Part shown: positions 35,399 through 46,212 of the stretch, in pieces | Numbering within the stretch: position 1 is the stretch's first letter | How the letters are laid out: every line of letters begins with the position of its first letter | Notes under the pieces: generated by a model | What the model was told of the DNA's origin: nothing | The model's database searches: none | What the model saw: only the letters and a program-made list of their open reading frames with translations | Origin: Cystobasidium ongulense | Taxonomy: Eukaryota > Basidiomycota > Cystobasidiomycetes > Cystobasidiales > Cystobasidiaceae | Length of the DNA stretch: 64,000 nucleotides | Direction of reading: 5' to 3' | Assembly (NCBI GenBank): GCA_022835595.1 | Contig: BQUP01000001.1 | Coordinates: forward strand, 310,001-374,000 | Program-made: the position numbers and the translations under genes

Positions 35399-36770
35399 TC
35401 AGTAGTATTCCAGGAAGCTGAGCAGACAAAAAACCCTCAGTGTTGCGCTCGCGTAAGAGAAGACATTGAACTGTACTCACAGTAAGCTGAAGCTTGCACC
35501 GACCAGAAAGACAAGGAGCCACAAACGACCCTCTCTATTCCTGTCCCTAGCTTGGCGCAGCTGTTTATTCCCCTCCTCCACTCGGCCGGACACTAGGACA
35601 GAATCTTCCCATAGCTTGTCTGTAATTTCCATTTGTTGCGTAAGATGCACAGCTAGCTCAGACTGCAAGTTCGAAATCTCAAGTAGCGAGGTCTGCGCTT
35701 TTTCGATTGACGCTAACTGGGAATTGGCTTCTTGCAGTAGTGCGGACGACTCGGATTCGAATTGCTGTATCTGTTCGGGCGAAAGTACCGCATCTATTGG
35801 TGGCTCGTCGTCGTCGTCGTAGTCTGTCCCACTGAGTACTGTCTTGGCTATGGGCGCAGGTACAAACATGGATGGAACTGTACCATTTGGATCTAGCTTG
35901 TTTGCAGACTTGCTAATTTCCCGATCTACTATACTCAAATGCGCAGTATTACGGGACATGTTCTGTTTCTCCACCTGGCGTGCAACACGAAGCTCTTGTT
36001 GCTCCTGCTGAATATGTCCTACGTCCGCTAAGCGCCGAGATAGATAGAGTACGACTTGCTGGCGATGAGCGTGTAGCTGATCTTCTGCTCTGGCTTGAGG
36101 ATCATTCTGATGCGAGGGTATGCCCAAGAAGCGGGTTATATTGTTTGCGGAGAACGTGGATATAGTGTGTGTTACCTTCGCATGTCGATCTGAGTTAGAA
36201 TTGACACACGCACACTACGGCTTCAGCTTCAACGAAAGCGATATGTACGACAGTGTACTTACTGTTTTCAGCCTGTTCTAGCTGGCGTATTCTGGTCATG
36301 CACTTCTTCAAGGTCGTCTTGGCTTGCCAGTCGACCTCATCCCTCTCGCGGTCGTTGAGCCACTTGACATCTTTCCAAGCTTCGAAAGCACCTTTGCTTA
36401 GATCTAGGCTGCCTCTGTTCTTGTCGCCTGCGCCTTTGCCCTTGTATGCGTGGCTCCCACCTGCTGACGATGATGATGAGAGATCGAGGTACGCTCGTCT
36501 GATAGACGTGAGGAACACGCCCAGAGAGGCGACAGCACCAGCTATCTGCGTTGCTTCGAGAGTCCAGACATCAATATCGGGATCATTGAGGTCTATAGCG
36601 GAAGTGCTGCTGTCTGACTGCTGCTGCTGCAGTGCAAGTGCGCGCGCGAGACGACGCTTCTTGCGACGGCGGAGAGCGTCGACATGCTCTTGCTTTTCTA
36701 CCGATGTTCCAGCACTTTTCGAGGTTGAAGCTTGAGATACCTCACGAAACTCGCGCAGACGGCTGCTCAT
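35399..36770 (-). CDS. UFE1: Syntaxin-18/Ufe1 ER Qa-SNARE
   Basis: Ufe1 is the ER t-SNARE for retrograde Golgi-to-ER vesicles. Exons 36770-36263, 36189-36176 (14 nt), 36106-35481 and 35417-35399 (19 nt) give 388 residues. The N-terminal domain has VFLTSIRRAYLDLSSSS, the STX18-type start. The 14-nt exon gives NRHAK between EQAE and NDPQARAEDQLHAHR. The SNARE helix has heptads in ALLQEANSQLASIEKAQ and SLLEISNLQSELAVHLTQQ, then DSVLVSGRVEEGNKQL. The tail anchor is LWLLVFLVGASFSLLFLEYY, completed by the last six codons from a separate exon. The acidic DYDDDDEPPI insert precedes the SNARE motif. No zero-layer residue was assigned with certainty. Confidence 0.92.
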
Positions 36771-37063
36771 GTATGCAAGCTGTTCGGTTTGGGTTGGTCA
36801 GGAGGAAGAGGCCAGAGCATTCAGCAGCAGCAAAAGAGGCCGCAAGGATTGCGGCGAAGCAAGCTTCGGAAGACTGTAGCTCAATACAGATGCGGAACAG
36901 CAAGGCAATATCAAGAAGCACAAATTGAGCTGGGTTTGATTACTGACTATTCTGAACTTGTGGTACCCTTCAAGTAATACTGTAACTGTCAACAAATGAT
37001 GGCTCTAACGGGGACTAAATGAGAATGAAGAAGTCTAAGTCGTTTTGGACTATACTACAACTA

Positions 37064-39163
37064 CTACACTTTGCTGCTCTGTGCAACCGCACTCGTGCCA
37101 TCAACAGAACCTTCACTGTCCTTGCATGCAATTCCGCGGGACTCGTTAGACTTTCGGCTCAAAGCATCCAGGTCTGGTGACGGTCTGGCTTTCTCCGGGT
37201 CTTCCACGTTCTTTGGCTTCTTGGGTGGTCCCAGTGGTCGATTCTTGATGAACAAGGCGCAGACCGTGGCTATGCCCGCAACAGGTATGGCGCAGATGTA
37301 TCCCCATCTTACTGATTGTGAGTAGGCGTGTATTACATTGGCCAAGTCGGTTCCCGAGACGACATTGCGGATGTCCGTAGGGGACAGAGCGACGACTGCG
37401 GGCACGTTTGGTGCAACTGATTGCCAAACCGTTGTCAGCTGGGTTTGTACAATAACAAGCTGTATTGAACTCACATTTCTGCAGATTTGACCGGAGTTCG
37501 TCGTTGAAGACTGCTCCAGCTACAGCTAGACCTACGACGCCACCAAGCATCTGGACAAAAGTAAGAACACCCATGACTCGACCCATCTTTTCCTTCTCCT
37601 TTGCGTATTCGGCCTGTGCACCGAGCATACCAAGCTGCATGATGGATCCAATACCAACACCGCAGAGGATCTCGTAGCCGATAACATTGGCAAATTTGGT
37701 GAATTCATCAACGGTAAATAGGAGACCAATACCAACAGCCGCAACCATTGGACCGACAATGAGGAAAGGAGTGTATTTTCCAATCTTGCGAACGGTCAGA
37801 CCGCTGACTATGTTCATAATGACCATTGATAGGATGAGACCAAGTAGGTCTAGACCGGCCTTCGTTGCACTATGGCCGAGTGCCGCCTCGAAGTAGATAG
37901 GTGCGTAGTAGGTAATAATGAGCATCATCCAGCGAACGGATAGTTGACTAGGGAACGGTAACCGGTGAGTTTACGAGGGCAAAGGTTGCGGACTACGGCT
38001 GGCTTACCTTCCTAGGATAGCATCAAAGGATCCATTTCGGAAGAGTGACATGATGAGCATGGCCTTGTCGCCCATGCGGATCTCCCAAAGGATAATAACA
38101 GGAACGAGCGCCCCGCACACTACTAGAGGAGCGATGACCGAGCCGCTTTTCCAGCCTTTATCGGATCCACCCCATGTCGTACCGAGAACCAAGCATGTGA
38201 CACCTGCTAGAACAAGTACTGTAGCGACCCAGTCGACAGAAGCGAGTCGCTGGTACCAATTCCGAGTATCTCCGTGAGCTACAGCAGCTGGCTTGCCCTT
38301 TCGTACGAAGACGAATACAGCCAAGAAGGCGATACCTCCGAAAGGCAGATTGATCCAGAAGCACCTGTTTTTATTGCTCAGTATGAAGTCTTACGTTTTA
38401 TCGATAGATTAGGTCACTTACCATCGCCATGTCACATGGTCGGCGAAAGCTCCACCTAAGAGAGGTCCGACAACGCTGGAGATGCCGAAGACGCCTCCAA
38501 AAAGGCCCATATACTTGGCCCGATTCTCAAGCGCAATAATCTCTGTCATAAGAGTGAGCATGGACACCATCAAGCCAGCAGCTCCCACGCCGGTGACGGT
38601 TCTTCCTAAGATGAGGATTTCGATATTAGGCGATGCTGCACATAGGATTGAACCGATTTCGAATACAGCAATGGAGCCAAGGAAGATGTACCTGTTGCAA
38701 TGCAATAGGATTCAGTATGCGAATAAGGATATCCGCTGAATTGACTGACTTTGGTACGTAAAGCGAGCACACTTGGCCCATTGTAGGCATGAAGGCGCAT
38801 TGAGTGAGAACATAACCGCCTGAGACCCAAGTAACAGCATCGAGAGCATTGAATGCGGTGACAATTTTAGGTAAAGCTGACGCGAGAATTGTTTGGTCCA
38901 GTGCAATGAGGAAGAGCGAAAGCTAGATCGTGGAAATGTCAGCCAAAGATTCTGTCTAGCCATACTGGAGATACCGGGCTTACCATCATGCCTGCGAAGG
39001 CTGCCGCCAGCTGTTTGCCATGTAATTCGAGACTCTCAGGCGCATCTCTTACCGCTTCATTTTCGGAAGTCACAATTGGTGTTGGAAGAGTAGCTTTTGG
39101 TGCCGATACTGCTTCAGCCGCCGTCACATCGAGCGGTTGCACGCGTGCTGTGTCGTGGGCCAT
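37064..39163 (-). CDS. MFS drug:H+ antiporter, DHA2 (14-span) type
   Basis: Six exons (39163-38984, 38922-38750, 38691-38422, 38364-38008, 37947-37475, 37416-37064) give 601 residues. After a soluble 50-residue N-terminus the spans begin with LSLFLIALDQTILASALPK, the DHA2 first-helix motif. VTWVSGGYVLTQCAFMP, ASPNIEILILGRTVTGVGA and VTWRWCFWINLPFGGIAF follow. Late spans include GVGIGSIMQLGMLGAQ and the last span WGYICAIPVAGIATVCAL. The C-terminal tail is Lys/Pro/Ser-rich and cytosolic. Members export toxins, mycotoxins or siderophore-like compounds; the substrate here is unknown. Confidence 0.93.
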
Positions 39164-39906
39164 TTTGGACCTGGTGGGGATTCACGTGCAGGTTGATACT
39201 CGTAGCGGTGGAAGGGGTTTACAATAATTCCAGGGAATTTGATATCTGGAGATAATGAAGAGAGAAGAAGATGAAAGAAGAGAGACGCAACACAAAGGCC
39301 AAACCCTTTTCAGCGATGCGTTCCTCGAGTCGCCCTTTCATGTCCGAGTCTAAAATCCGGCCCAATCTGTCGGCTTGCCTTCGCTCTTTGAGCTCGGCTT
39401 GCACTTTCACATAGATCAAGCAAACGAAAGCTTGCTTCACCCATCCCGTATCTCGGACGTAAGTGTCGGGAACAGCAATATACTCACTTCACACTGTTGC
39501 GCACGCTGCAGCTGGCGACAGCGTACGGCAAGGTTTGTGTTAGCGGGAAGGCGGTAACGGGCCAAAAATAGGATGCTGTATCATATTGTAAACCACGTGC
39601 TATGTCTGGACGTCTGCTTATAGCTGACAAAATAGGCTTGGAGCTGGGGCCCGCAGGGGCAATGACATGTATAAGAAAGCATCAAGGCAGGCGCTGGGGC
39701 GCCAGCTGTCCTTCGCAGTCAGCCTTTGCCACCTCTGCTTCCGAGATAAGTACGATATACGTTCGCGACGTGCGAATCATGCGATGGGCAGTATCGAAGC
39801 AAGGCGCTATACAGCAACATGAAACCCTTGCATTGCATTTGCGAATGATGTGCTATGAGCGGATGTTTTATCGAAGCATGTATTCAGAGCGACTTGTGCT
39901 GGCATA
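39164..39906. promoter_or_regulatory. Upstream region of the MFS transporter gene
   Basis: This 743-nt gap between two minus-strand genes includes the MFS promoter and the 3' UTR of the zinc-finger gene. No coding frame with recognisable sequence is seen. Confidence 0.45.
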
Positions 39907-41743
39907 TCACTGAAGGATCACAGTTTCGAAGATGCGGGTTCGAGCCAATGCAACAAGAGCGGCAGGAGTCATACCGAAATCCTCTGCAATACCAGGCGCG
40001 AATCTTCGATACCAAGCACCAACTACAGCATGCGAGACCTGGAACTGCTGCGATATTTCATGACAGTGCCAACCTGATTGGGATACGAGACTGTGGTAGA
40101 GAGGTATTAGCTTGCTGAAATTATGCGTCGGCGCGTAAGCAAAACCAATTCCATAATACTCACTCTCTTAGTTCGTCATACTGAATTCCGGATATCGTGA
40201 TGATGTTGACGCCTTCCGCCTTGGTTGGATCATAGTAGCCCCTAATCTGTGCTTTAACGTCCCACATGACATAGATATTGGCGGCAACGAGAGACTTGAC
40301 TGCGAAGAGACGCCGAGTGAGCTTATGAAATGGACAGGGCCTTATGTGAACTCGCATGACTCACCGACATCTTTCCAGAAGCAGCGATGCTTTTCTCGCA
40401 ATTCGGCCGACATCGATGTTAGGTCCGTGTCAGGATGAACCGCTGCTCGCACCAAATCTTTCCCGTACTTTGTCTGTAATGGTGGTTGTGTTAGCGTGTA
40501 AGTAATTCTCAAGTTGATGGGCAAGACTGTACATCTTACTTTGGCAGACTTCACTATACCGTTCAGAATGTCGACGACTTTCTCATTATCCAAATCGAAG
40601 TAGAGTGCATTGTCCATGTGCTCTTCTCTGTCACAAATGAGACAAAGTCAGTACAAATCAATGGAAGGGATAGAGGCGTTGTGTGCTGCATTTACCTCAT
40701 ATGCTCATCGAGAGCGAAGATGGACGAGCAGGTCAACTTGCATGCCTTGCAATCCTTGGGGAATCCGCTTCCATGCTTAGTTCTGCGTACGATTCGATGC
40801 ATCAATATCCTTGCATGTCTACACAAGTTCTGTGCTCCCGAGAGCGAAAGTGAGATAGCGAGCTTACACTTCATGTGCATGCAAATCCCGTGCAATGGCA
40901 TATGCTTTGTCGCAGTCTCCATGATTGCATTTGAAGTCCTTAGCACCTGTATGACGCCTGAGAAGTATACTATTAGCTCACTGTTTGCCTGTGACTCGCG
41001 ATGGCAGAAGAACTCACACTTTGTGATAGGAAAGCTCGGTCATAGTCTGAAAGTCGCGATGGCAACCCTGCACATCACACCTGTAGGTCCCATTGTGGGA
41101 TCTGATGTGTAGTCAGTCATTGCAGCTCTACAAGGTGGATGGACGTAGGGCACCTTTCGCAATCTGCCTTTCCGACAGAGGAGAATCGGAGGCGGCCACA
41201 CGTGTCGCAAGCAAAAGCGGTAGGATCTTCGTGCAGGCTGTATGGAGGATATGCAAACTGACTGAGTAACGTCAGACGTTGTCATTCGAGACTTACAGCT
41301 TGTGATCACGCAGCAAAGAGTTCCTGGCAAAAGACTTGTCACATCCCAAGTAATCGCAGTCGAAACGCCCGGTTGTTTCATGCTTTCTGTAGCAGGATTG
41401 AAGGCAGTGTGAGTGTACCATCGGCATAGATGCAGTACTGCTGCGTAGAGCGACGTATAACGAAAGTTCAACCCACTTCTTGCAGCCATTCAGGTTAACC
41501 GCAGACGAGTGATTCTTCTTGCACGTCGGACATTGGAAGGCTGCTAGATTGTCGTGCAAGCTATGTACGAATAGACGTAGAAACAGTAGGTCAGACATTG
41601 TGGATGCTTGGAGCTGGAGACTGCACGAACGAACGATCTTACCGTTTGTGATCTCGCAAGAGTGCAGGCGTTGCGTAGCTCTTGTCACAGCCAGCGCGGT
41701 CGCAGGGGTGTCGAGAGGCGTTTGGAGCCGCTGTACGAGGCAT
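39907..41743 (-). CDS. Seven-finger zinc-finger protein with modular exons
   Basis: Eleven exons: 41743-41643, 41560-41477, 41386-41297, 41237-41154, 41101-41018, 40957-40868, 40782-40696, 40627-40540, 40473-40365, 40299-40164 and 40090-39907, giving 378 residues. Spliced exons yield alternating finger types. C-x4-C-x12-H-x3-H fingers are CDRAGCDKSYATPALLRDHK+RLH, CDYLGCDKSFARNSLLRDHK+LLH, CDVQGCHRDFQTMTELSYHK+VRH and CNHGDCDKAYAIARDLHAH. The C-x2-C fingers (CPTCKKNHSSAVNLNGCK, CDTCGRLRFSSVGKADCER, CKACKLTCSSIFALDEHM) lie between them. After the fingers come about 80 residues (VKSLVAANIYVMWDVKAQIR) and a C-terminal helical segment (HCHEISQQFQVSHAVVGAW) resembling a helix-turn-helix. It is probably a nucleic-acid-binding protein. 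No orthologue is recognised. Confidence 0.85.
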
Positions 41744-42781
41744 GATAGCTTTTAGCGAGTGAGTTGAGTTGAGTACAGCAAGCACGCTGCGTGCTTGCCT
41801 GCGACCTTGCGATGTTAGTCGGTCGCAAGTTGAGAGGCGAGCGCGAAACACGACGACGCCAAAGTACGAGCAGTGTTCGACGCCATTTGCCACCTGACGT
41901 AGGGTTATAGTATAGCACTGGCATGCTAATGGCATCGTATGGCTACTATCTTACGATCCATGGCATCGAAAATGGACCAATATCAAGGTTCACCGGCGAC
42001 ATGGCTGGCGATATCGCCGCAGGCGGGCGTACTGTCGATAAAAGGCTGAATAGAAGTCAAGCTGAGAATTCTACCAGTGGACGTGCGGTCAGATATGAAC
42101 GAAGACCCGACGACCCAGCTTCTTCCGGTAACTTCACGGTCCCATACGATGGCAGTGGCCTGTCTGTTCTGTCCTGCATAGAAGAGAGCCGATGCATTGG
42201 CCTGGAAACTGATGTTCAATTGCTGTTCTCAGCGAAGTATGTTTAGTTTCGTTTAGCAACCGTCCAAGCTGGATCATGAGGATTCAGAAACTGGATCATC
42301 AGCATCCCAATTGATCGTATAGAACTCCCTCAAAGTCATTTTCCAATTACTCACAGCGTTTTTCCGAAGTTGGCATATAGCCAGGCTACTGCCTGTAGGG
42401 CAACTCAATTAAAATCCCGGCATGGCTTGAACGGAAGGGCAAAGCGCTGGCATGCCAGTGAAAACAGTTCAAAAACCATAAGCAATCACGAGACAGCGAT
42501 CGCGACTGAGTCCGGGCGCCCGAAGATAGCTATTGTACAACACTAGCCGCTCTACAAGCATTTCTCGCATTTCTCGCGCAAGTCATCTCTTCAATCATCA
42601 AATACTGCATTAAAACCAGCCCCAAGTCGGCGACGGCGACGCCTTTTATTGGGGGAAGCGGGAGGCAACTCTTTGGTGGCATTTGAATTCGAAGTACTGG
42701 CCTGACGAACCGGCGAGATTGGCTGCAAGCTAATATATACTTTGCGATCAGCTGAAGTCGGACACTGTCACGAGTGGAAGC
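41744..42781. other. Intergenic region, zinc-finger gene promoter
   Basis: This 1,038-nt gap between two minus-strand genes has a plus-strand frame at 41923-42246 reading SGNFTVPYDGSGL, weakly like VTIPYDGG in the neighbouring orphan gene. It is too short to call. No repeat ends or RNA are recognised. Confidence 0.35.
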
Positions 42782-44381
42782 TTACTTGGGCATCGGATGA
42801 GCCTTAGACAATTCTATGCCACGCTTGCGACTCTCGAGCGCTGCTTGCCGGTTATGAACACCAGACGTACCAAGCCGCTTCGAGGGAACAGCATTTTCGG
42901 CACCCCAGAATTGCTGAGGGAAGGGTGGCATCATAGGAGCAGCAGCGGGCCAGGCCTGACCGTTGAGAATACTGATAATGCTACTGACGGAGTAGTTGAT
43001 GGCAGAACCGGCGCGGCAAATGCTGATCAGATAGTCCAATACGCTTTGCCAATACTGGGTATCCGACAAAGGTGTCCGGTGTGAAATGCGTAGGACTTCC
43101 CCCTTTTCATCTCTTTGGGCATGATCCTGATAAACCTTCCAAGCTACAGCCATAACTTCGTCCATTTCGATCTTGTGTTCATAGGTTATACTGTCGATGA
43201 AGTGATGTTGAAGTCCCCAGGGACGTTGGGTAGCATGTGTGAGTCCAAATAAAAGGTTGGTGATGGTTTCGATGGTTTGCCTGTGCAGTCTTTGCGTTGC
43301 GAGGCCATCCGGATTGGACGCTGGTACTACAAGGACGATGCATCTCTTCCAAGCTTCCGCGAAAATGTCAACTTCGTAACCGGCTATGTGCATTACTACC
43401 AATTGAAGTTCGATATGCATCAGCGTAACTTCGAGCAGTGTCGTAATACTTTGCTTACAGCGGGCGGCATTAGTTTTCTTGTTAGTACTGCCTTGGTCCT
43501 GGAGATAAGCGCTAAAGCGGTGGCGAAAATGCCGAGTTTCTCCAACTCCGGCCATCACCCTATTGACGGCAGCACTAGCAAGACCTGGCGGTCCTCCATC
43601 GTAAGGGATAGTGACCTGATTGCCTCCGACTGTCACACGTATAGGTGTGCCGTGCTAAAATTCTCTACTGTCAATGCCTTCCCGCGAGCAGACGTGTCGA
43701 ATTCGAGCTTAATTACACGTACAAGGGGAGCCAAATTTGAGTAGATACCACCTGCGGAGCTTCCAGAAGGATCAGGACTTTCAGAGGTAATATCGTCGAT
43801 TCTGCCGTATAGATGATGGGTGGGTAGATCGTTGCCGTGAGTGTTGAAAGCGGAGGCAGCACTACAGAGGATATCAGCCTACGTCGGCCATACCTGTACC
43901 TGAAACCAGAACCCGCGGAAAGAAGGTTTGCTTATGTAATTACGTACCGGAAAACTTCCTGAAGCCATCGTTTGCCGTACAGCAGCTGCTCGATCACGGC
44001 CAACATATAGCAAATGTACGGAAACTGCACAGTGGGCGCTGTCACAGTATCAATCCAGGATGCAATTGTATAGTCTGCCCAGCCTCCTGCCGATAGTATG
44101 CACCCCACTGTGCCATCACCTTGTCTTGTGTAGGGAAGCAGACTTAGTAGCTGAAAGCAGCCGAGGCGTCTAAGTAAAGTTGAACCGACTGACTCTCGAA
44201 AGACGCTGGTTTCGAGCAGTAGGATCCGTTTGATCCAGGGCCAGCAATGCTCAGTGATCTCTTGGATCCTAACAATAGACACCTGGTCTTTCCACCCTTC
44301 CCACCATTGCGCAGAGCTGGCTACATCGATGCCAGCTTCGGTAGCGCTGTCAGTCTGAGTGGTGGCGTATTTGACAGGCAT
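42782..44381 (-). CDS. Orphan conserved fungal protein, copy 2
   Basis: Exons 44381-43948, 43861-43723, 43654-43459 and 43371-42782 give 452 residues in phase throughout. The N-terminal 145 residues are hydrophobic/helical (QEITEHCWPWIKRILLLE, then FPYICYMLAVIEQLLYGKR). The middle has VTVGGNQVTIPYDGGPPG. The C-terminal half matches orphan copy 1: VMAGVGETRHFRHRFSAYL, STNKKTNAAR, RCIVLVVPASNPDGLATQR, ETITNLLFGLTHATQRPWG, KIEMDEVMAVAWKVYQDHA, FWGAENAVPSKRLG. The shared intron after the NAAR motif supports common descent. There is no signal peptide and no recognised catalytic motif. The family is unknown to me; this copy looks whole. Confidence 0.7.
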
Positions 44382-46212
44382 TGTGGAGCATCAGTCTTGC
44401 CTAGAGAAGCAGTAAGTCAAACAGGCACGAGAGCAAAGGATAACTAATGGACTGACAATGCTGGAAGTGTCCCCAGGCCTCCTGAATCTGACAACGCGGT
44501 TGTACAAGTGACAATATAAAGAGGACGTGATCGGAAGGCCTTTCGTTCTATAGACTCGTTCATTCGCGCAACTACTCAACGCTTGTTATACTATAACTTC
44601 TAACATTCGTTGTCAAGCTACAACATGGATTCACCTCCTAAATGGCAAATTCCGTTATCGCGTAGCTAGAGCGGCCATCGCCGGAGTGACATGAGCTGTG
44701 CATACGATATGGCCCGCGACTAGTATTCCAATGCCGGGTGGAGGCCTCTTTCTATGGGTCTACGGACTCGCCTCCGTTCGCAGGCTATATAAGTTTTCTG
44801 AAAAATGTAGATCATCCTTTCTGGCCTTTTGGTACGTTCACTCAGTAAATTATCGAAATCCGGACCGAAGTTTCTAATTCTGTTACTCCCACAGGCTTAG
44901 ATCAGTAAGTTGAAAAGACTACGATTCTTCAACCAGCGGCTTACCAGAATTTGCAACCGGCAGAGTGTAGTATCTGTTCTTGCAAGTCTTGCGTTCAATT
45001 CATGCTTCTTGAAACCAGACTAATATCATTCTCCCATTACAGAATAGCGTAATTGCTGTTAGTTTCTCATAGAGAAACCAATCAATTACCTTATGTTTCT
45101 CGCCTCCCTTGAGTCGTCTGCTTGCAGCGTCTCTTGGGACGATGGCCTCTGCACTACACTTCCGCATTGGCTGTCAGGGCTTTGCCAAATTATTGCTAAT
45201 TTTTTCCGCATCTGCATCTCTTTTTGCATTGTCATCACATCTTTTTGCAGTTCTTTTTTGCAATCTTTTCACTTGGTCGAGCAAGCACAATGCGGGTCGC
45301 CAAGGCCAGCCAGTTAGCTGCCAACTCAGCCATAGTGTGTATAATTTTGTTGTAGTGGAAGCCCTTAAAGTGCCGCTGGTCAGAACGGACATTTCTGAAT
45401 CGCCAAGTAACTAGTGTAGAAGCTTATGGCCGCATCACGTGCAGACCAGTCATCTTTCTTTTCTAGAGATCTAGATTGTTGAAGATGAAAAGGAATAGTT
45501 GGTTGAAAGACTTAGTGCAGAAGTAGATTGCACGAGTCCCGAGGGAGCTAGTGCACACGACTTTCTCTGCACAATTGTAACGAATGTATTGTACTAATAT
45601 TTCTACATCTTTTGCATGAATACGCAGTATGCAGCCACACACCAAAGATATGATTCCAGAATACCAGTCTTCAGTCGCAGTAGAAAATCTGTTCAAATAC
45701 CGTGAAGGCAGCCATATAAGTTTGTAGAAATCTTGTGAGCTTAAGTCATAGGATTTTAGCAAAAACAGCTTGGACTCTCCCATGTTGCTGTTGCGATACT
45801 CTGTTACTACTTCAATGTATATCTTTGTTTGATTAGCTTTCAGGTATACAACGGACAAACGCGTTGTTTTTACTTGAAATCTTAGCGACCGGCTTAGAAG
45901 CAAGACCAAAGGGAGGTAACATCAAAATCACAGTTAATAAGGACATCTTCAAGGTTCCCTGTTTAGGTCCGAGGTCGACTCTGTGCTTGCTCTCTGTCTT
46001 GAAGGGAGGTATCCCTTCTGTGGTAGTTGTGTTTGCTATATTCAGGCGTCTGTCATTAAGTAATTGAAAACGGATACTATTTCTGAGCCATTGTAGGTGT
46101 TCTTGCCAGTGTAAGTAAGTGCTGTTTATCATCTGCAAGGAATACGAGTGATTCGTTTCGAGTCTATCGGTCTATCGTCTTCTGGCTAAGCAAGATCGTG
46201 GTAGTGCACTTG
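44382..46212. other. Long region without a recognisable gene
   Basis: These 1,831 nt are AT-richer than their surroundings. Two overlapping minus-strand frames (46138-45833 and 45909-45463, the second 148 codons) are open but show no recognisable domain, and I could not join them by a clear intron. No tRNA boxes, long terminal repeats or transposase motifs were seen. A fast-evolving or lineage-specific gene is possible. Confidence 0.35.

Noticed and set aside
39930-39960. tRNA B-box-like GGGTTCGAGCC
   Set aside because: It lies inside the last exon of the zinc-finger gene and has no matching A-box or cloverleaf around it.
41923-42246. Fragment of the orphan family on the plus strand
   Set aside because: Similarity is limited to a VPYDG-like motif, too little to call a third copy.
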